A DNA stretch of 64,000 nt from Chloroflexota bacterium (lineage in GTDB: Bacteria > Chloroflexota > UBA11872): contig JAJDZU010000024.1 of assembly GCA_022824495.1 (NCBI GenBank), positions 434,001 through 498,000 on the forward strand. The letters run 5' to 3'. How positions within the stretch are numbered: the stretch's first letter is position 1; each line of letters starts with the position of its first letter. Positions 18,255 to 25,754 of this stretch are shown here, in pieces. Position numbers and translations under genes: made by a program. The notes beneath the pieces were generated by a model. It had not been told where the DNA came from. It made no database searches and worked only from the letters and a program-made list of their open reading frames with translations.

Positions 18255-19097
18255 CTAGAGTTCTTCCGCGAAGCGGCTCGCAAGCCGGCGGAACATCCAC
18301 CAGCCCACGCCCAGCAGCACCAGCGCGGTCACGACCGTCACTAATGAGTGCCGGATCGGCGGGAATCCCCACATAAACGCGTAGCGATAGTCCGTTACGA
18401 GCGTCGCCATGGGATTGAGCATGAACACCCATCGGTGAATGTCCAGTCCCAGCACCGTGTTGTTTGGAACGATGGACATCGCATAGAAGATGGGTGTCAG
18501 GAAAAACCAGGCCAGCATTCCAACCTCAACGATGTGCTCCGTGTCGCGGAAAAACACGTTCACCGTCGCCAGCAGCAGGCCGAGCCCCAGCACAAAGACC
18601 AGGTGCAGCAGCATCACCAGCGGCACGGCCAGCATGGTCCGGGTCACACCAACACCAAACGGGAGCGCCACCAGCCAGAAGACCACGTACGCCAGCACAA
18701 AGTTGATGAAGCTGGCCAGCACTGCGCTCAGCGGCAGCAATTCACGCGGAAAGTAGACCTTCTTGATCAGCAGGGCGTTTGACGTAACGCTGCGCATCGC
18801 CGTGGTCAACGCATGCTGGGTAAAGAGCCAGGGCACCAGCGCACTTAACAGGAAGAACGGATAACGCTCGATCGGATCTGTTTTGGCCAAGACTTGAAAG
18901 ACCAGCGTGAAGACACCCATCATCAGCAGGGGGTTGAGCAAGGCCCAGGCAAACCCAAGCACGGATCCGCGATAGCGAACCTTCAGATCACGCACGACCA
19001 GGTTCTGCAGCAAGTCGGCGTACGACAGCAGTTCGCGCGAGGCCGCCACGACGTTTCGGGCTGGGGCAAACGGCCCCTTCGCAACAATGGTGCCCAT
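18255..19097 (-). CDS. ABC-2 type polysaccharide export permease (Wzm-like)
   Basis: A 280-residue inner-membrane protein with six hydrophobic segments. It has the ABC-2 permease landmarks: LLQNLVVRDLKVRYRGSVLGF and WALLNPLLMMGVFTLVF at the first helix, and LLATVNVFFRDTEHIVEVGM before the last two helices. The ATPase contact residues usually lie in the RDLKVRY loop. It should pair with the Wzt-like ATPase encoded downstream. ATG start at 19097, with a hairpin in the leader just upstream. It is the first gene of the glycan operon, so a promoter should lie between it and the divergent MBL-like gene, but I cannot define one. Confidence 0.92.
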   Translation of the reverse strand: MGTIVAKGPFAPARNVVAASRELLSYADLLQNLVVRDLKVRYRGSVLGFAWALLNPLLMMGVFTLVFQVLAKTDPIERYPFFLLSALVPWLFTQHALTTAMRSVTSNALLIKKVYFPRELLPLSAVLASFINFVLAYVVFWLVALPFGVGVTRTMLAVPLVMLLHLVFVLGLGLLLATVNVFFRDTEHIVEVGMLAWFFLTPIFYAMSIVPNNTVLGLDIHRWVFMLNPMATLVTDYRYAFMWGFPPIRHSLVTVVTALVLLGVGWWMFRRLASRFAEEL

Positions 19098-19104
19098 AGA
19101 TAAA

Positions 19105-19125
19105 GGCCCCTCAGCACGGGGGGCC
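19105..19125. repeat. GC-rich inverted repeat in wzm leader
   Basis: Arms GGCCCC (19105-19110) and GGGGCC (19120-19125) with a 9-base loop, immediately before the wzm start on the minus strand. In that direction the hairpin is followed by TTTATCT. It could be a leader attenuator or stop for reads entering from either side, but there is no long T-run, so function is uncertain. Confidence 0.4.
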
Positions 19126-19217
19126 GCTTATTCTAACGCGGGAGGACGCCCGGCAGCCGCCGACGTAGCATCGTGCTACGCTACGGCGTCCGACAGGCGT
19201 TGGAGCCTGCGCAGCGC

Positions 19218-19841
19218 ATGGAAATCACGTGGATCGGGGGCAGTTGCTTTCGATTCCGCGGACGCGACGGAGCGCTCGTCACCGACCCGCAAACCTCCGG
19301 CCAAACCCGTAGATCCACCTTTCCGAAGGCCGATCTGGTCGCTGTCACGGACCCTGAGTTGCCGCCCGGCGCCGAGCGCCTGGTCGTTCCGAACCACGCA
19401 GGACGCGACACGTATGTTGCGGCCGGCCCGGGTGAATATGACGTTTCCGGCGTGTACCTCCACGGCATAGCAGCTTCCGCGACGCCCGACGCCGGATCCG
19501 TCCGCACCGTCTTTGCGCTTGACATCGACCGGGTAACGGTAGCTTTGATTGCCTGCCTCGAATCTGACATGACCCCTGCAATGCTCGAGGAGTTGGGTAC
19601 CGCGCAGGTGCTGGTTGTGAATGCCGATGAAGGCGTTGAGCGCGTGGTCAAACTCGTTAACCGGATCGAACCCAACCTCGTGATCCCTTACGGTCGGTCC
19701 GAGAACGGCCGGATTTCCTGGATGGATGCCGCCAAGGCCCTTAGTGAAGCCGAGCCCACGCCCGAGACATCCATCAACGTCTCAGCGTCCAACCTCCCCG
19801 AGCCGGTAGCGACCCGCGTGCTGGCCCCGCGCGCCGCCTGA
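19218..19841 (+). CDS. Degenerate metallo-beta-lactamase-fold protein (UlaG-like)
   Basis: A 207-residue protein with the backbone of the Lactamase_B_3/UlaG family: ITWIGGSCFRFRGRDGALVTDP, then AAGPGEYDVSGVYLHGI and NADEGVERVVKLV. The metal motif usually reads SHxHxDH after the ADLV strand; here it reads ADLVAVTDPELPPG, and the first His of GHSCF is Gly, so the zinc site is lost. It is therefore a pseudo-enzyme or binding protein. The start ATG at 19218 begins at the family strand; the frame to 19173 adds 15 residues without support. It is 55 bases upstream of pyrG and reads in the same direction, and may be co-transcribed. Confidence 0.75.
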   Translation: MEITWIGGSCFRFRGRDGALVTDPQTSGQTRRSTFPKADLVAVTDPELPPGAERLVVPNHAGRDTYVAAGPGEYDVSGVYLHGIAASATPDAGSVRTVFALDIDRVTVALIACLESDMTPAMLEELGTAQVLVVNADEGVERVVKLVNRIEPNLVIPYGRSENGRISWMDAAKALSEAEPTPETSINVSASNLPEPVATRVLAPRAA

Positions 19842-19896
19842 TGGCCGCACGCGGCGAAGTCGGCGCAAGCCGTCTGCCCGCACGCACGGGCACCGC

Positions 19897-21561
19897 ATGA
19901 GCCGAGACATCGCGCGGAAGTTCATCTTCGTCACCGGCGGCGTGCTCAGCGGCGTTGGCAAGGGTGTCAGCGTTGCCAGCATTGGACGCCTGCTCAAGAG
20001 CCGCTCGCTCAAAGTCTCCGTGATGAAGCTGGACCCATATATCAATGTGGACCCCGGCACCATGAGCCCGCTCCAGCACGGTGAAGTCTTCGTGACCGTG
20101 GACGGGGCCGAAACCGACCTGGACCTCGGGCACTACGAGCGGTTTATCGACGAGAACCTCCGGGCGGTGAGCAATCTCACCACGGGAGGCGTCTACGACA
20201 GGGTCATCAGCCGCGAGCGGCGCGGCGACTTTCTCGGTGGAACCATTCAGGTCATTCCCCACATCACCGACGAAATCAAGGCGCGCATTCACGATGTGGG
20301 CAAGACGCACGATGCCGACATCGTGATCGTGGAAGTCGGCGGAACCGTCGGTGATATCGAGAATATTCCGTTTGTCGAGGCGCTCCGCCAGATGCGCCGC
20401 GAGGTGGGCGACGAGAACGTCCTGTACGTGCACGTCACACTGGTCCCGCGCATCGGCGCCACCGGCGAACTGAAGACCAAGCCGACCCAGCACAGCGTGA
20501 CGCAACTTCGGGGACTCGGCATTCACCCCGACGTGGTGATCTGTCGATCCGACGCCCCGCTGAACCTCGAACTTCGGGAGAAGATCGCGCTGTTTGCCGA
20601 CATCGATGCGCGTGCTGTGATTTCCAATATCGACGTGGACACCATCTACGAGGTGCCGCTGGCTCTCGAGGCCGCCGGCCTGGGCAACTTTATCGCCGAG
20701 AGCCTGCAGCTACCGGACGCCAAGCCGGATCTCGACGAGTGGCGAGGCATTGTCGCTGCGCTGCGCGAGCCCCGTCCGCAACTCGAAGTGGCCATCGTCG
20801 GCAAGTACGTCTCGCTGGCGGACTCCTACCTCAGCGTGATCGAGGCCGTTCGCCATTCGGGCATAGCGCTGGGCATCGATCCCGTGATTCGCTGGGTCGA
20901 TTCAGAAGATCTCGAAGACCGCGACCCGGCCGACCTGCTGGACGGCGTGGCGGCGGTTATCGTGCCCGGCGGATTCGGGCCTCGCGGCATCGAAGGCAAG
21001 ATTCAGGCCGCACATTACGCCCGGGTCAACAAGGTCCCCTATCTTGGTCTCTGCCTGGGCATGCAAATTGCCGTGATTGAGTTCGCCCGCAAGGTTCTCG
21101 GCACGGACGACTGCGACAGCATCGAATTCAACCCCGACACTCGTCATCCGGTAATCCATCCCATGCCCGAGTACTACGATGTAGCCGATATGGGCGGATC
21201 CATGCGGCTCGGCCTCTGGCCGTGCGAACTCGTTGAGGGCACGCTGGTACGCGCAGCCTACGGCCAGCCCTCGATCAGGGAGCGTCACCGCCATCGCATG
21301 GAGTTCAACAACAGGTACCGCCGGTTGCTTCGTGCCGAAGGCATGACCTTCAGCGGACTCTCACCGGATAGCACACTGGTCGAAATTATCGAGTTCGAAG
21401 GTCATCCATGGTTCGTCGGCTCCCAATTCCACCCGGAGTTCGCCTCGCGACCCAACCGTCCACATCCGCTCTTTACCGGCTTGCTACGGGCGGCAGTCCG
21501 TCACGTGGAAGGCCGGCAGCCGATTCCCCTGCTGGAATCCAGATCCGAAACCGTCACCTAA
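19897..21561 (+). CDS. pyrG: CTP synthase
   Basis: Makes CTP from UTP, ATP and glutamine. The 554-residue length matches the family. The synthetase domain opens KFIFVTGGVLSGVGKG and has MKLDPYINVDPGTMSP, the UTP/ATP-binding region. The glutaminase domain has the nucleophile Cys386 in LGLCLGMQ, with a His/Glu pair in QFHPEF. The start ATG at 19897 is set by the conserved N-terminus. It is followed directly by purA; the two share a direction but I see no coupling overlap. All catalytic motifs look intact, so it is very likely active. Confidence 0.98.
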   Translation: MSRDIARKFIFVTGGVLSGVGKGVSVASIGRLLKSRSLKVSVMKLDPYINVDPGTMSPLQHGEVFVTVDGAETDLDLGHYERFIDENLRAVSNLTTGGVYDRVISRERRGDFLGGTIQVIPHITDEIKARIHDVGKTHDADIVIVEVGGTVGDIENIPFVEALRQMRREVGDENVLYVHVTLVPRIGATGELKTKPTQHSVTQLRGLGIHPDVVICRSDAPLNLELREKIALFADIDARAVISNIDVDTIYEVPLALEAAGLGNFIAESLQLPDAKPDLDEWRGIVAALREPRPQLEVAIVGKYVSLADSYLSVIEAVRHSGIALGIDPVIRWVDSEDLEDRDPADLLDGVAAVIVPGGFGPRGIEGKIQAAHYARVNKVPYLGLCLGMQIAVIEFARKVLGTDDCDSIEFNPDTRHPVIHPMPEYYDVADMGGSMRLGLWPCELVEGTLVRAAYGQPSIRERHRHRMEFNNRYRRLLRAEGMTFSGLSPDSTLVEIIEFEGHPWFVGSQFHPEFASRPNRPHPLFTGLLRAAVRHVEGRQPIPLLESRSETVT

Positions 21562-21631
21562 CGGCACTAACCCCAGAATTGCGGAGACTTATGCGTTCCC
21601 ACACCGTCACGCCCCCTGGAAGGTGGCTTCC

Positions 21632-22927
21632 ATGAGCACCGTTGCCGTCCTCGGCGCCCAGTGGGGCGACGAAGGCAAGGGCAAAGTCGTCGACCGCTTC
21701 GCCCAACACGCGGAGATGGTGATCCGATTCCAGGGCGGCAACAACGCCGGCCACACGGTCATCAACGACCAGGGCACCTTCGCCCTGCATCTGGCGCCCT
21801 CCGGAATCTTCAACCCTGACGTCACGAACATCCTCGGACCCGGCACCGTCATCAACCCGGCGGCCCTGCTGGAAGAGTTGGACGAACTCCGAACCCGAGC
21901 CAACCTCTCCTTTGACCGCTTCTGGATAGCCGAGCGCGCCCACGCCGTGATGCCCTACCACGTGGCCCTCGACGCTGCCGAGGAAGCCCAGCGCGGCGAT
22001 CTGGCCCAGGGCACCACCCTTCGTGGCATCGGCCCGGCCTACGCCGACAAGGCGGCTCGGTCCGGCGTTCGGATGGGCGACCTGCTCGATGCCGACTACC
22101 TGCAGGAGTGGCTGCCGGCAATCCTGGAGCCCAAGAACAGGCTCTTGGAAAACGGCTACGGCGTGGCGCCGCAGGATCCCCAGGCGCTGATCGATCAGGC
22201 CCTCGCGTGGGGCGAGACCCTCGCGCCACTCATCGTGGACACGCTGCCAATCGTGGGCGCGGCGCTGGCCGAAGATCGACGCATCCTGCTCGAAGGCCAG
22301 CTTGGCGTCATGCGCGACCTTGACTGGGGCCACTATCCCTACGTCACCTCGTCCAGTCCGTCGGCCGGCGGCGCCTGCGTGGGCGCCGGCATCCCGCCGC
22401 GTGAACTCGACCAGGTCTGGGGCGTGGCCAAGGCCTTCTCGTCGTCGGTGGGCGAGGGACCGTTTCCAACTGAGCTATTCGATGAGACGAGCACCCATCT
22501 GCGGGAAGTCGCGGGCGGCGAGTACGGCGCGTCGACCGGCCGGCCCAGGCGCTGCGGGTGGTTTGACGCCGTGGCCGTGCGCACCGCGGCTGCCCTCAGC
22601 GGCATCGAGCGCCTGGCCCTGACCAAAGTCGATGCCCTCGACGGCCTGGAGCGCATCAAGGTAGCCGTCGCTTACGAGCTTGACGGGCAGCGCACGGAAC
22701 TGGCGCCCGACACGCGCAAGTTCGACCGCGTCCGTCCCATTTACGAGGAATTCCCCGGTTGGATGACCCCAACCGAAGGGATCAACGATCTCGACGACTT
22801 GCCGCCGAATGCCCGCAGCTATATCGAGTCCATCAGCCAGATCACCGGCATACCGCTTGGCCTCGTGGGCACCGGCCGCCACCGCGACGCCGCAATCATC
22901 CTGCAGGACCCCTTCGCGCCGGTGTAG
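21632..22927 (+). CDS. purA: Adenylosuccinate synthetase
   Basis: Couples IMP, aspartate and GTP to form adenylosuccinate, the first committed step to AMP. At 431 residues it is the normal size. GAQWGDEGKGKVVDRFAQ gives the GTP loop, NNAGHTV the IMP site, and GVVGTGRH-like sequence appears near the C-terminus (LVGTGRHRDAAI). The ATG at 21632 is preferred to a GTG at 21623, because an AAGG ribosome site (around 21620-21623) lies 8 bases before the ATG and would overlap the GTG. It is 70 bases downstream of pyrG. Confidence 0.98.
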   Translation: MSTVAVLGAQWGDEGKGKVVDRFAQHAEMVIRFQGGNNAGHTVINDQGTFALHLAPSGIFNPDVTNILGPGTVINPAALLEELDELRTRANLSFDRFWIAERAHAVMPYHVALDAAEEAQRGDLAQGTTLRGIGPAYADKAARSGVRMGDLLDADYLQEWLPAILEPKNRLLENGYGVAPQDPQALIDQALAWGETLAPLIVDTLPIVGAALAEDRRILLEGQLGVMRDLDWGHYPYVTSSSPSAGGACVGAGIPPRELDQVWGVAKAFSSSVGEGPFPTELFDETSTHLREVAGGEYGASTGRPRRCGWFDAVAVRTAAALSGIERLALTKVDALDGLERIKVAVAYELDGQRTELAPDTRKFDRVRPIYEEFPGWMTPTEGINDLDDLPPNARSYIESISQITGIPLGLVGTGRHRDAAIILQDPFAPV

Positions 22928-22987
22928 GCCTGACAGCCGCGTTCGGTACGCTGGCGGCCGAAATCCCGCCCGGGCGGAGACGAACCT

Positions 22988-23458
22988 ATGGCCACGGTAT
23001 CCGAGGGCGTACAAGCGCCTGACTTCCAACTCGCGTCCACGGACGACGAGTCGTTCTCGCTCCTTGCTCGTCGCGGACGCGCCAACCTGGTGCTCCTATT
23101 CCTTGACAACGCTTCAGGTGGTACTGACACCGAGATTGCAACGTCGTTTCGCGATGCCAGTGAGATCTTTCAGTCGGTGCGGGCCACGGTTATCGGGATC
23201 GCCAAGGCTGAATTGGACGACCTCAAGACATTTCAGTCCGCAAATTCGCTTGCCTTTGAGCTCCTGAGCGACGACGGAACGGTGGCCGCGGACTACGGCG
23301 TTCGTGTTCGCCAGGGCTTCGGCCCCTTTTCGCGTGAGCGCTTCCGCCGCAGCACCGTCCTGGTGGACCGCACCGGCGTCGTCCGCCGCATCTTCCGCGA
23401 CGTGACTGGCGGGGAACACGTTAACGAGGTGCTGGGCGCTCTCGACGAAGGCCTCTAG
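22988..23458 (+). CDS. Cysteine-free peroxiredoxin-like thioredoxin-fold protein
   Basis: A 156-residue protein with the AhpC/TSA (BCP-type) frame: GVQAPDFQLAS at the start, NLVLLFLDNASGGTDTEI where the peroxidatic Cys normally stands, then ELLSDDGTVAADYGV and STVLVDRTGVVRRIF. The family reads roughly F-x-P-x-C-T-x-E at that point; here it is N-A-S-G-G-T-D-T-E. There is no Cys anywhere in the protein, so it cannot work as a thiol peroxidase. It may be a structural or partner protein. GGAG lies 8 bases before the start. It sits between purA and the pyr leader. Confidence 0.82.
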   Translation: MATVSEGVQAPDFQLASTDDESFSLLARRGRANLVLLFLDNASGGTDTEIATSFRDASEIFQSVRATVIGIAKAELDDLKTFQSANSLAFELLSDDGTVAADYGVRVRQGFGPFSRERFRRSTVLVDRTGVVRRIFRDVTGGEHVNEVLGALDEGL

Positions 23459-23515
23459 GCCACGCTCGCCTATTCGAAAAAGCTCATTGAGCGGTGCCTG
23501 GCGTCGGCCATTCGC

Positions 23516-23521
23516 TATAAT
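23516..23521 (+). promoter_or_regulatory. Candidate -10 box for the pyr operon
   Basis: A perfect TATAAT lies about 8 bases before the PyrR-binding stem, so transcripts would begin at its 5' side. No good -35 is present at 16-18 bases; TTGAGC at 23487-23492 is 23 bases away. Promoter call rests on position and the -10 match. Confidence 0.5.
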
Positions 23522-23526
23522 CGGAC

Positions 23527-23562
23527 CAGCCTTTAATCCAGTCCGGCGAGGCGGAAAGGCTG
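23527..23562 (+). promoter_or_regulatory. PyrR-binding RNA hairpin (anti-antiterminator)
   Basis: The lower stem pairs CAGCCTTT (23527-23534) with AAAGGCTG (23555-23562). Inside it is a purine-rich bulge and an upper stem G-T-C/G-G-C closing the loop CGGCGA (23544-23549), which fits the CNGNGA loop of known PyrR sites, along with the TCCAG...GAGGC core seen in other bacterial pyr leaders. When UMP-bound PyrR holds this hairpin, the downstream terminator can form. The paired pyrR gene follows directly. Confidence 0.85.
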
Positions 23563-23592
23563 CTTCTGGCGGCGTGCCGTGTCTGGCGGATT

Positions 23593-23618
23593 AGGGGCCT
23601 TTCGGGCCCTTTCTTTTT
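23593..23618 (+). terminator. Intrinsic terminator of the pyr attenuator
   Basis: Seven-pair stem AGGGGCC/GGCCCTT (23593-23599 with 23605-23611) with loop TTTCG and the T-rich run TTCTTTTT at 23611-23618. It lies between the PyrR-binding hairpin and the pyrR start, the classic attenuator order. The alternative antiterminator pairing was not worked out. Confidence 0.85.
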
Positions 23619-23642
23619 GCCCGGCGCGCCATGGGAGGCAAC

Positions 23643-24215
23643 GTGGCAGTGAACGGCGGCGGCCGCTTGGTCATGTCGGCCGACGACCTGCGTCGGACGT
23701 TGACTCGCATCGCGCACGAGATCGTCGAACGTAATCGCGGCGCGACCAACCTGGTGTTCGTGGGCGTGCCCCGGCCCGGTCCCATCCTCGCGCGTCGCCT
23801 GGCCGAAGCCGTTGCCTCCTTCGAGGACGTACGGGTGCCCACCGGCGCGGTCGACATCTCGCTGTACCGCGACGACCTCGTCAGCCGCGCCATGACGCCG
23901 CCCATGCACCCAACCGATATCCCGGTCGATGTCACCGGCCGCGACGTCGTGCTCGTTGACGACGTGCTCCACACGGGACGGTCCACCCGTGCCGCCCTGG
24001 ACGCCCTCACCGACTTTGGGCGTCCCAGCACGATTCAGCTGGCCGTCGTCGTGGACCGCGGGCACCGGGAACTGCCCATTCGCGCCGACTACGCGGGAAA
24101 GAACATCCCCACGGCGCTCTACGAGAACGTGGAAGTGCGCTTGGAGGAACTGGACGGAGAAGACGCCGTTCGCATCGTCGCCAATCCGGAGGTCGCCAAT
24201 GCCGCTGCATCGTAG
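23643..24215 (+). CDS. pyrR: PyrR bifunctional pyr attenuator / uracil phosphoribosyltransferase-like
   Basis: RNA-binding regulator of the pyr operon that often has weak uracil phosphoribosyltransferase activity. The 190 residues hold the PRPP loop at about 101-115 ([15 protein letters not shown]) and the PyrR-type segment LYRDDL. A GGAGG (23634-23638) sits 4 bases before GTG 23643, which decides the start over ATG 23631. The motif [13 protein letters not shown] replaces the usual VGIxxRGxPLAxR, a small variation. It overlaps pyrB by 17 bases. It heads pyrR-pyrB-MBL-pyrC-carA-carB-pyrK. Confidence 0.94.
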   Translation: MAVNGGGRLVMSADDLRRTLTRIAHEIVERNRGATNLVFVGVPRPGPILARRLAEAVASFEDVRVPTGAVDISLYRDDLVSRAMTPPMHPTDIPVDVTGRDVVLVDDVLHTGRSTRAALDALTDFGRPSTIQLAVVVDRGHRELPIRADYAGKNIPTALYENVEVRLEELDGEDAVRIVANPEVANAAAS

Positions 24216-25137
24216 GCATCTGATCGACGTCGCCGACTTCTCCCGCGACGAATTCGACACGGTCCTCGACACCGCGGTGTCTATGCGTCAGGTGCTTGAG
24301 CGACCCATCCGGCGCGTGCCGACCCTGCGCGGCAAGTCGATCGTCAACATGTTCTTCGAGCCCAGCACCCGCACGCGCGTCTCGTTTGAGCTGGCCGGCA
24401 AGTCGCTAAGCGCGGATGTCGTGAACGTCGCCGCCTCGGGTAGCAGCGTCGAAAAGGGCGAGTCCCTGGTCGACACGTTCCACACCATCCAGGCACTCGG
24501 CGCCGACATGGTCATCATTCGCCATGCCTGCGCCGGCGTGCCCGACCTGGCCGCCCGCCATCTGAATTGCGGGGTGGTAAACGCCGGCGATGGCCTGCGC
24601 GGCCACCCCAGCCAGGCGCTGCTGGACCTCTTCACGGTGCGAGAACATGCCGGCGACCTTGAAGGTCTGAAGATGGTCATCGTGGGCGACATGCTCCACA
24701 GCCGAGTCGCCCGCTCCGACATCTGGGCCTTCGCCCGCATGGGCGCGCACGTCTATCTCAGCGGCCCGCCCACCGTGCTGCCGCCCGACTTTGGCAACCT
24801 GCTGAACGGCGACGGCATGGTGCGCGTGGAGTACGACCTTGACCGCGCCATTGACGGCGCCGACGTCGTGATGGCGCTTCGCATTCAAAAGGAGCGTATG
24901 GCCGGCGGCCTGCTGCCCGATCTCCGCGAATACGCGCGGCGCTGGGGTATCACGCCCGCCCGTCTTCGTCGCGCCGACCGGCAGGCATTGCTCATGCACC
25001 CGGGTCCCATGAACCAGGGCATCGAAATCTCGTCCGACGTCGCCTACGGCGAGCAGTCGGTGATCACCGAACAAGTAACCAACGGAGTGGCCGTACGCAT
25101 GGCCATCCTCTACCTCTTGCTGACAGGAACGCACTGA
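24199..25137 (+). CDS. pyrB: Aspartate carbamoyltransferase catalytic chain
   Basis: Condenses carbamoyl phosphate with aspartate to carbamoylaspartate in pyrimidine synthesis. It is 312 residues with the carbamoyl-phosphate motif FFEPSTRTR at 52-60, the segment [14 protein letters not shown] and a domain-closing [16 protein letters not shown] lies 6 bases before the ATG, inside the pyrR end; the start overlaps pyrR by 17 bases. There is no pyrI regulatory chain in the operon. Next gene begins by a TGATG overlap. Confidence 0.97.
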   Translation: MPLHRRHLIDVADFSRDEFDTVLDTAVSMRQVLERPIRRVPTLRGKSIVNMFFEPSTRTRVSFELAGKSLSADVVNVAASGSSVEKGESLVDTFHTIQALGADMVIIRHACAGVPDLAARHLNCGVVNAGDGLRGHPSQALLDLFTVREHAGDLEGLKMVIVGDMLHSRVARSDIWAFARMGAHVYLSGPPTVLPPDFGNLLNGDGMVRVEYDLDRAIDGADVVMALRIQKERMAGGLLPDLREYARRWGITPARLRRADRQALLMHPGPMNQGIEISSDVAYGEQSVITEQVTNGVAVRMAILYLLLTGTH

Positions 25138-25754
25138 TGAGTCCCTACTCCGCCGCCCCGCCGCGCGAGATCCTGCCCGGTGTCTACCAGTGGACCGTGG
25201 CCTGGCACCGGTACCCGCTGGAGTCATATCTCGTCGACACCGACGACGGGGTGATTGCCATCGATCCGCAGGACCTTTCACCGACGGCTCTTCAGGGCGT
25301 CCTGTCCCGCGTTCGCCACGTGATCCTCACCAACCACTTCCACGAGCGGGCCGCCGCGATCTGGCGGTATCGCTTCGATGCCCCCGTTTGGGCTCCCGCT
25401 GGGGATGTGGGCGACCTGGAAACACTGACCCCGGACCATGTCTACTCCGCCGAAAGCAAACTTCCTGGAGGCCTTCAAGCGATAGGCCTGGGCGGTATCA
25501 GCGCTGGCGAGCACGCACTCTTCACGCCCGAGAACCGCGGTGTGCTCTTCGTCGGCGACGCGCTGGGAACTACCAGCTACTGGACACACGGCGAGGGTGA
25601 GCTAGGCGCCCATCCGCGCATGCGTCCGCCGGTGCCGCTACGGCAGCTTCTCGACCTGGACTTCACCAGCATCGCCGTCGGTCACGGCGAGCCGATCCTG
25701 GACCAGGCCAAGGTCGCCCTGGCCACCTACCTGGAGCACGCCGGTGGCCGCTAA
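25137..25754 (+). CDS. MBL-fold protein with altered zinc motif, inside the pyr operon
   Basis: A 205-residue protein of the metallo-beta-lactamase superfamily. It opens with EILPGVYQWTVAWHRYPLESYLVDTDDG and a variant metal motif at 65-72, T-N-H-F-H-E-R-A: the first two His are kept but the Asp and third His of HxHxDH are replaced by Arg and Ala. Later VGDALGT and AVGHGEPI are the usual fourth and fifth metal strands. It may hold one metal or none. The start ATG overlaps the pyrB stop and its end overlaps pyrC by 11 bases, so it is fully embedded in the operon. Its role there is unknown. Confidence 0.78.
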   Translation: MSPYSAAPPREILPGVYQWTVAWHRYPLESYLVDTDDGVIAIDPQDLSPTALQGVLSRVRHVILTNHFHERAAAIWRYRFDAPVWAPAGDVGDLETLTPDHVYSAESKLPGGLQAIGLGGISAGEHALFTPENRGVLFVGDALGTTSYWTHGEGELGAHPRMRPPVPLRQLLDLDFTSIAVGHGEPILDQAKVALATYLEHAGGR

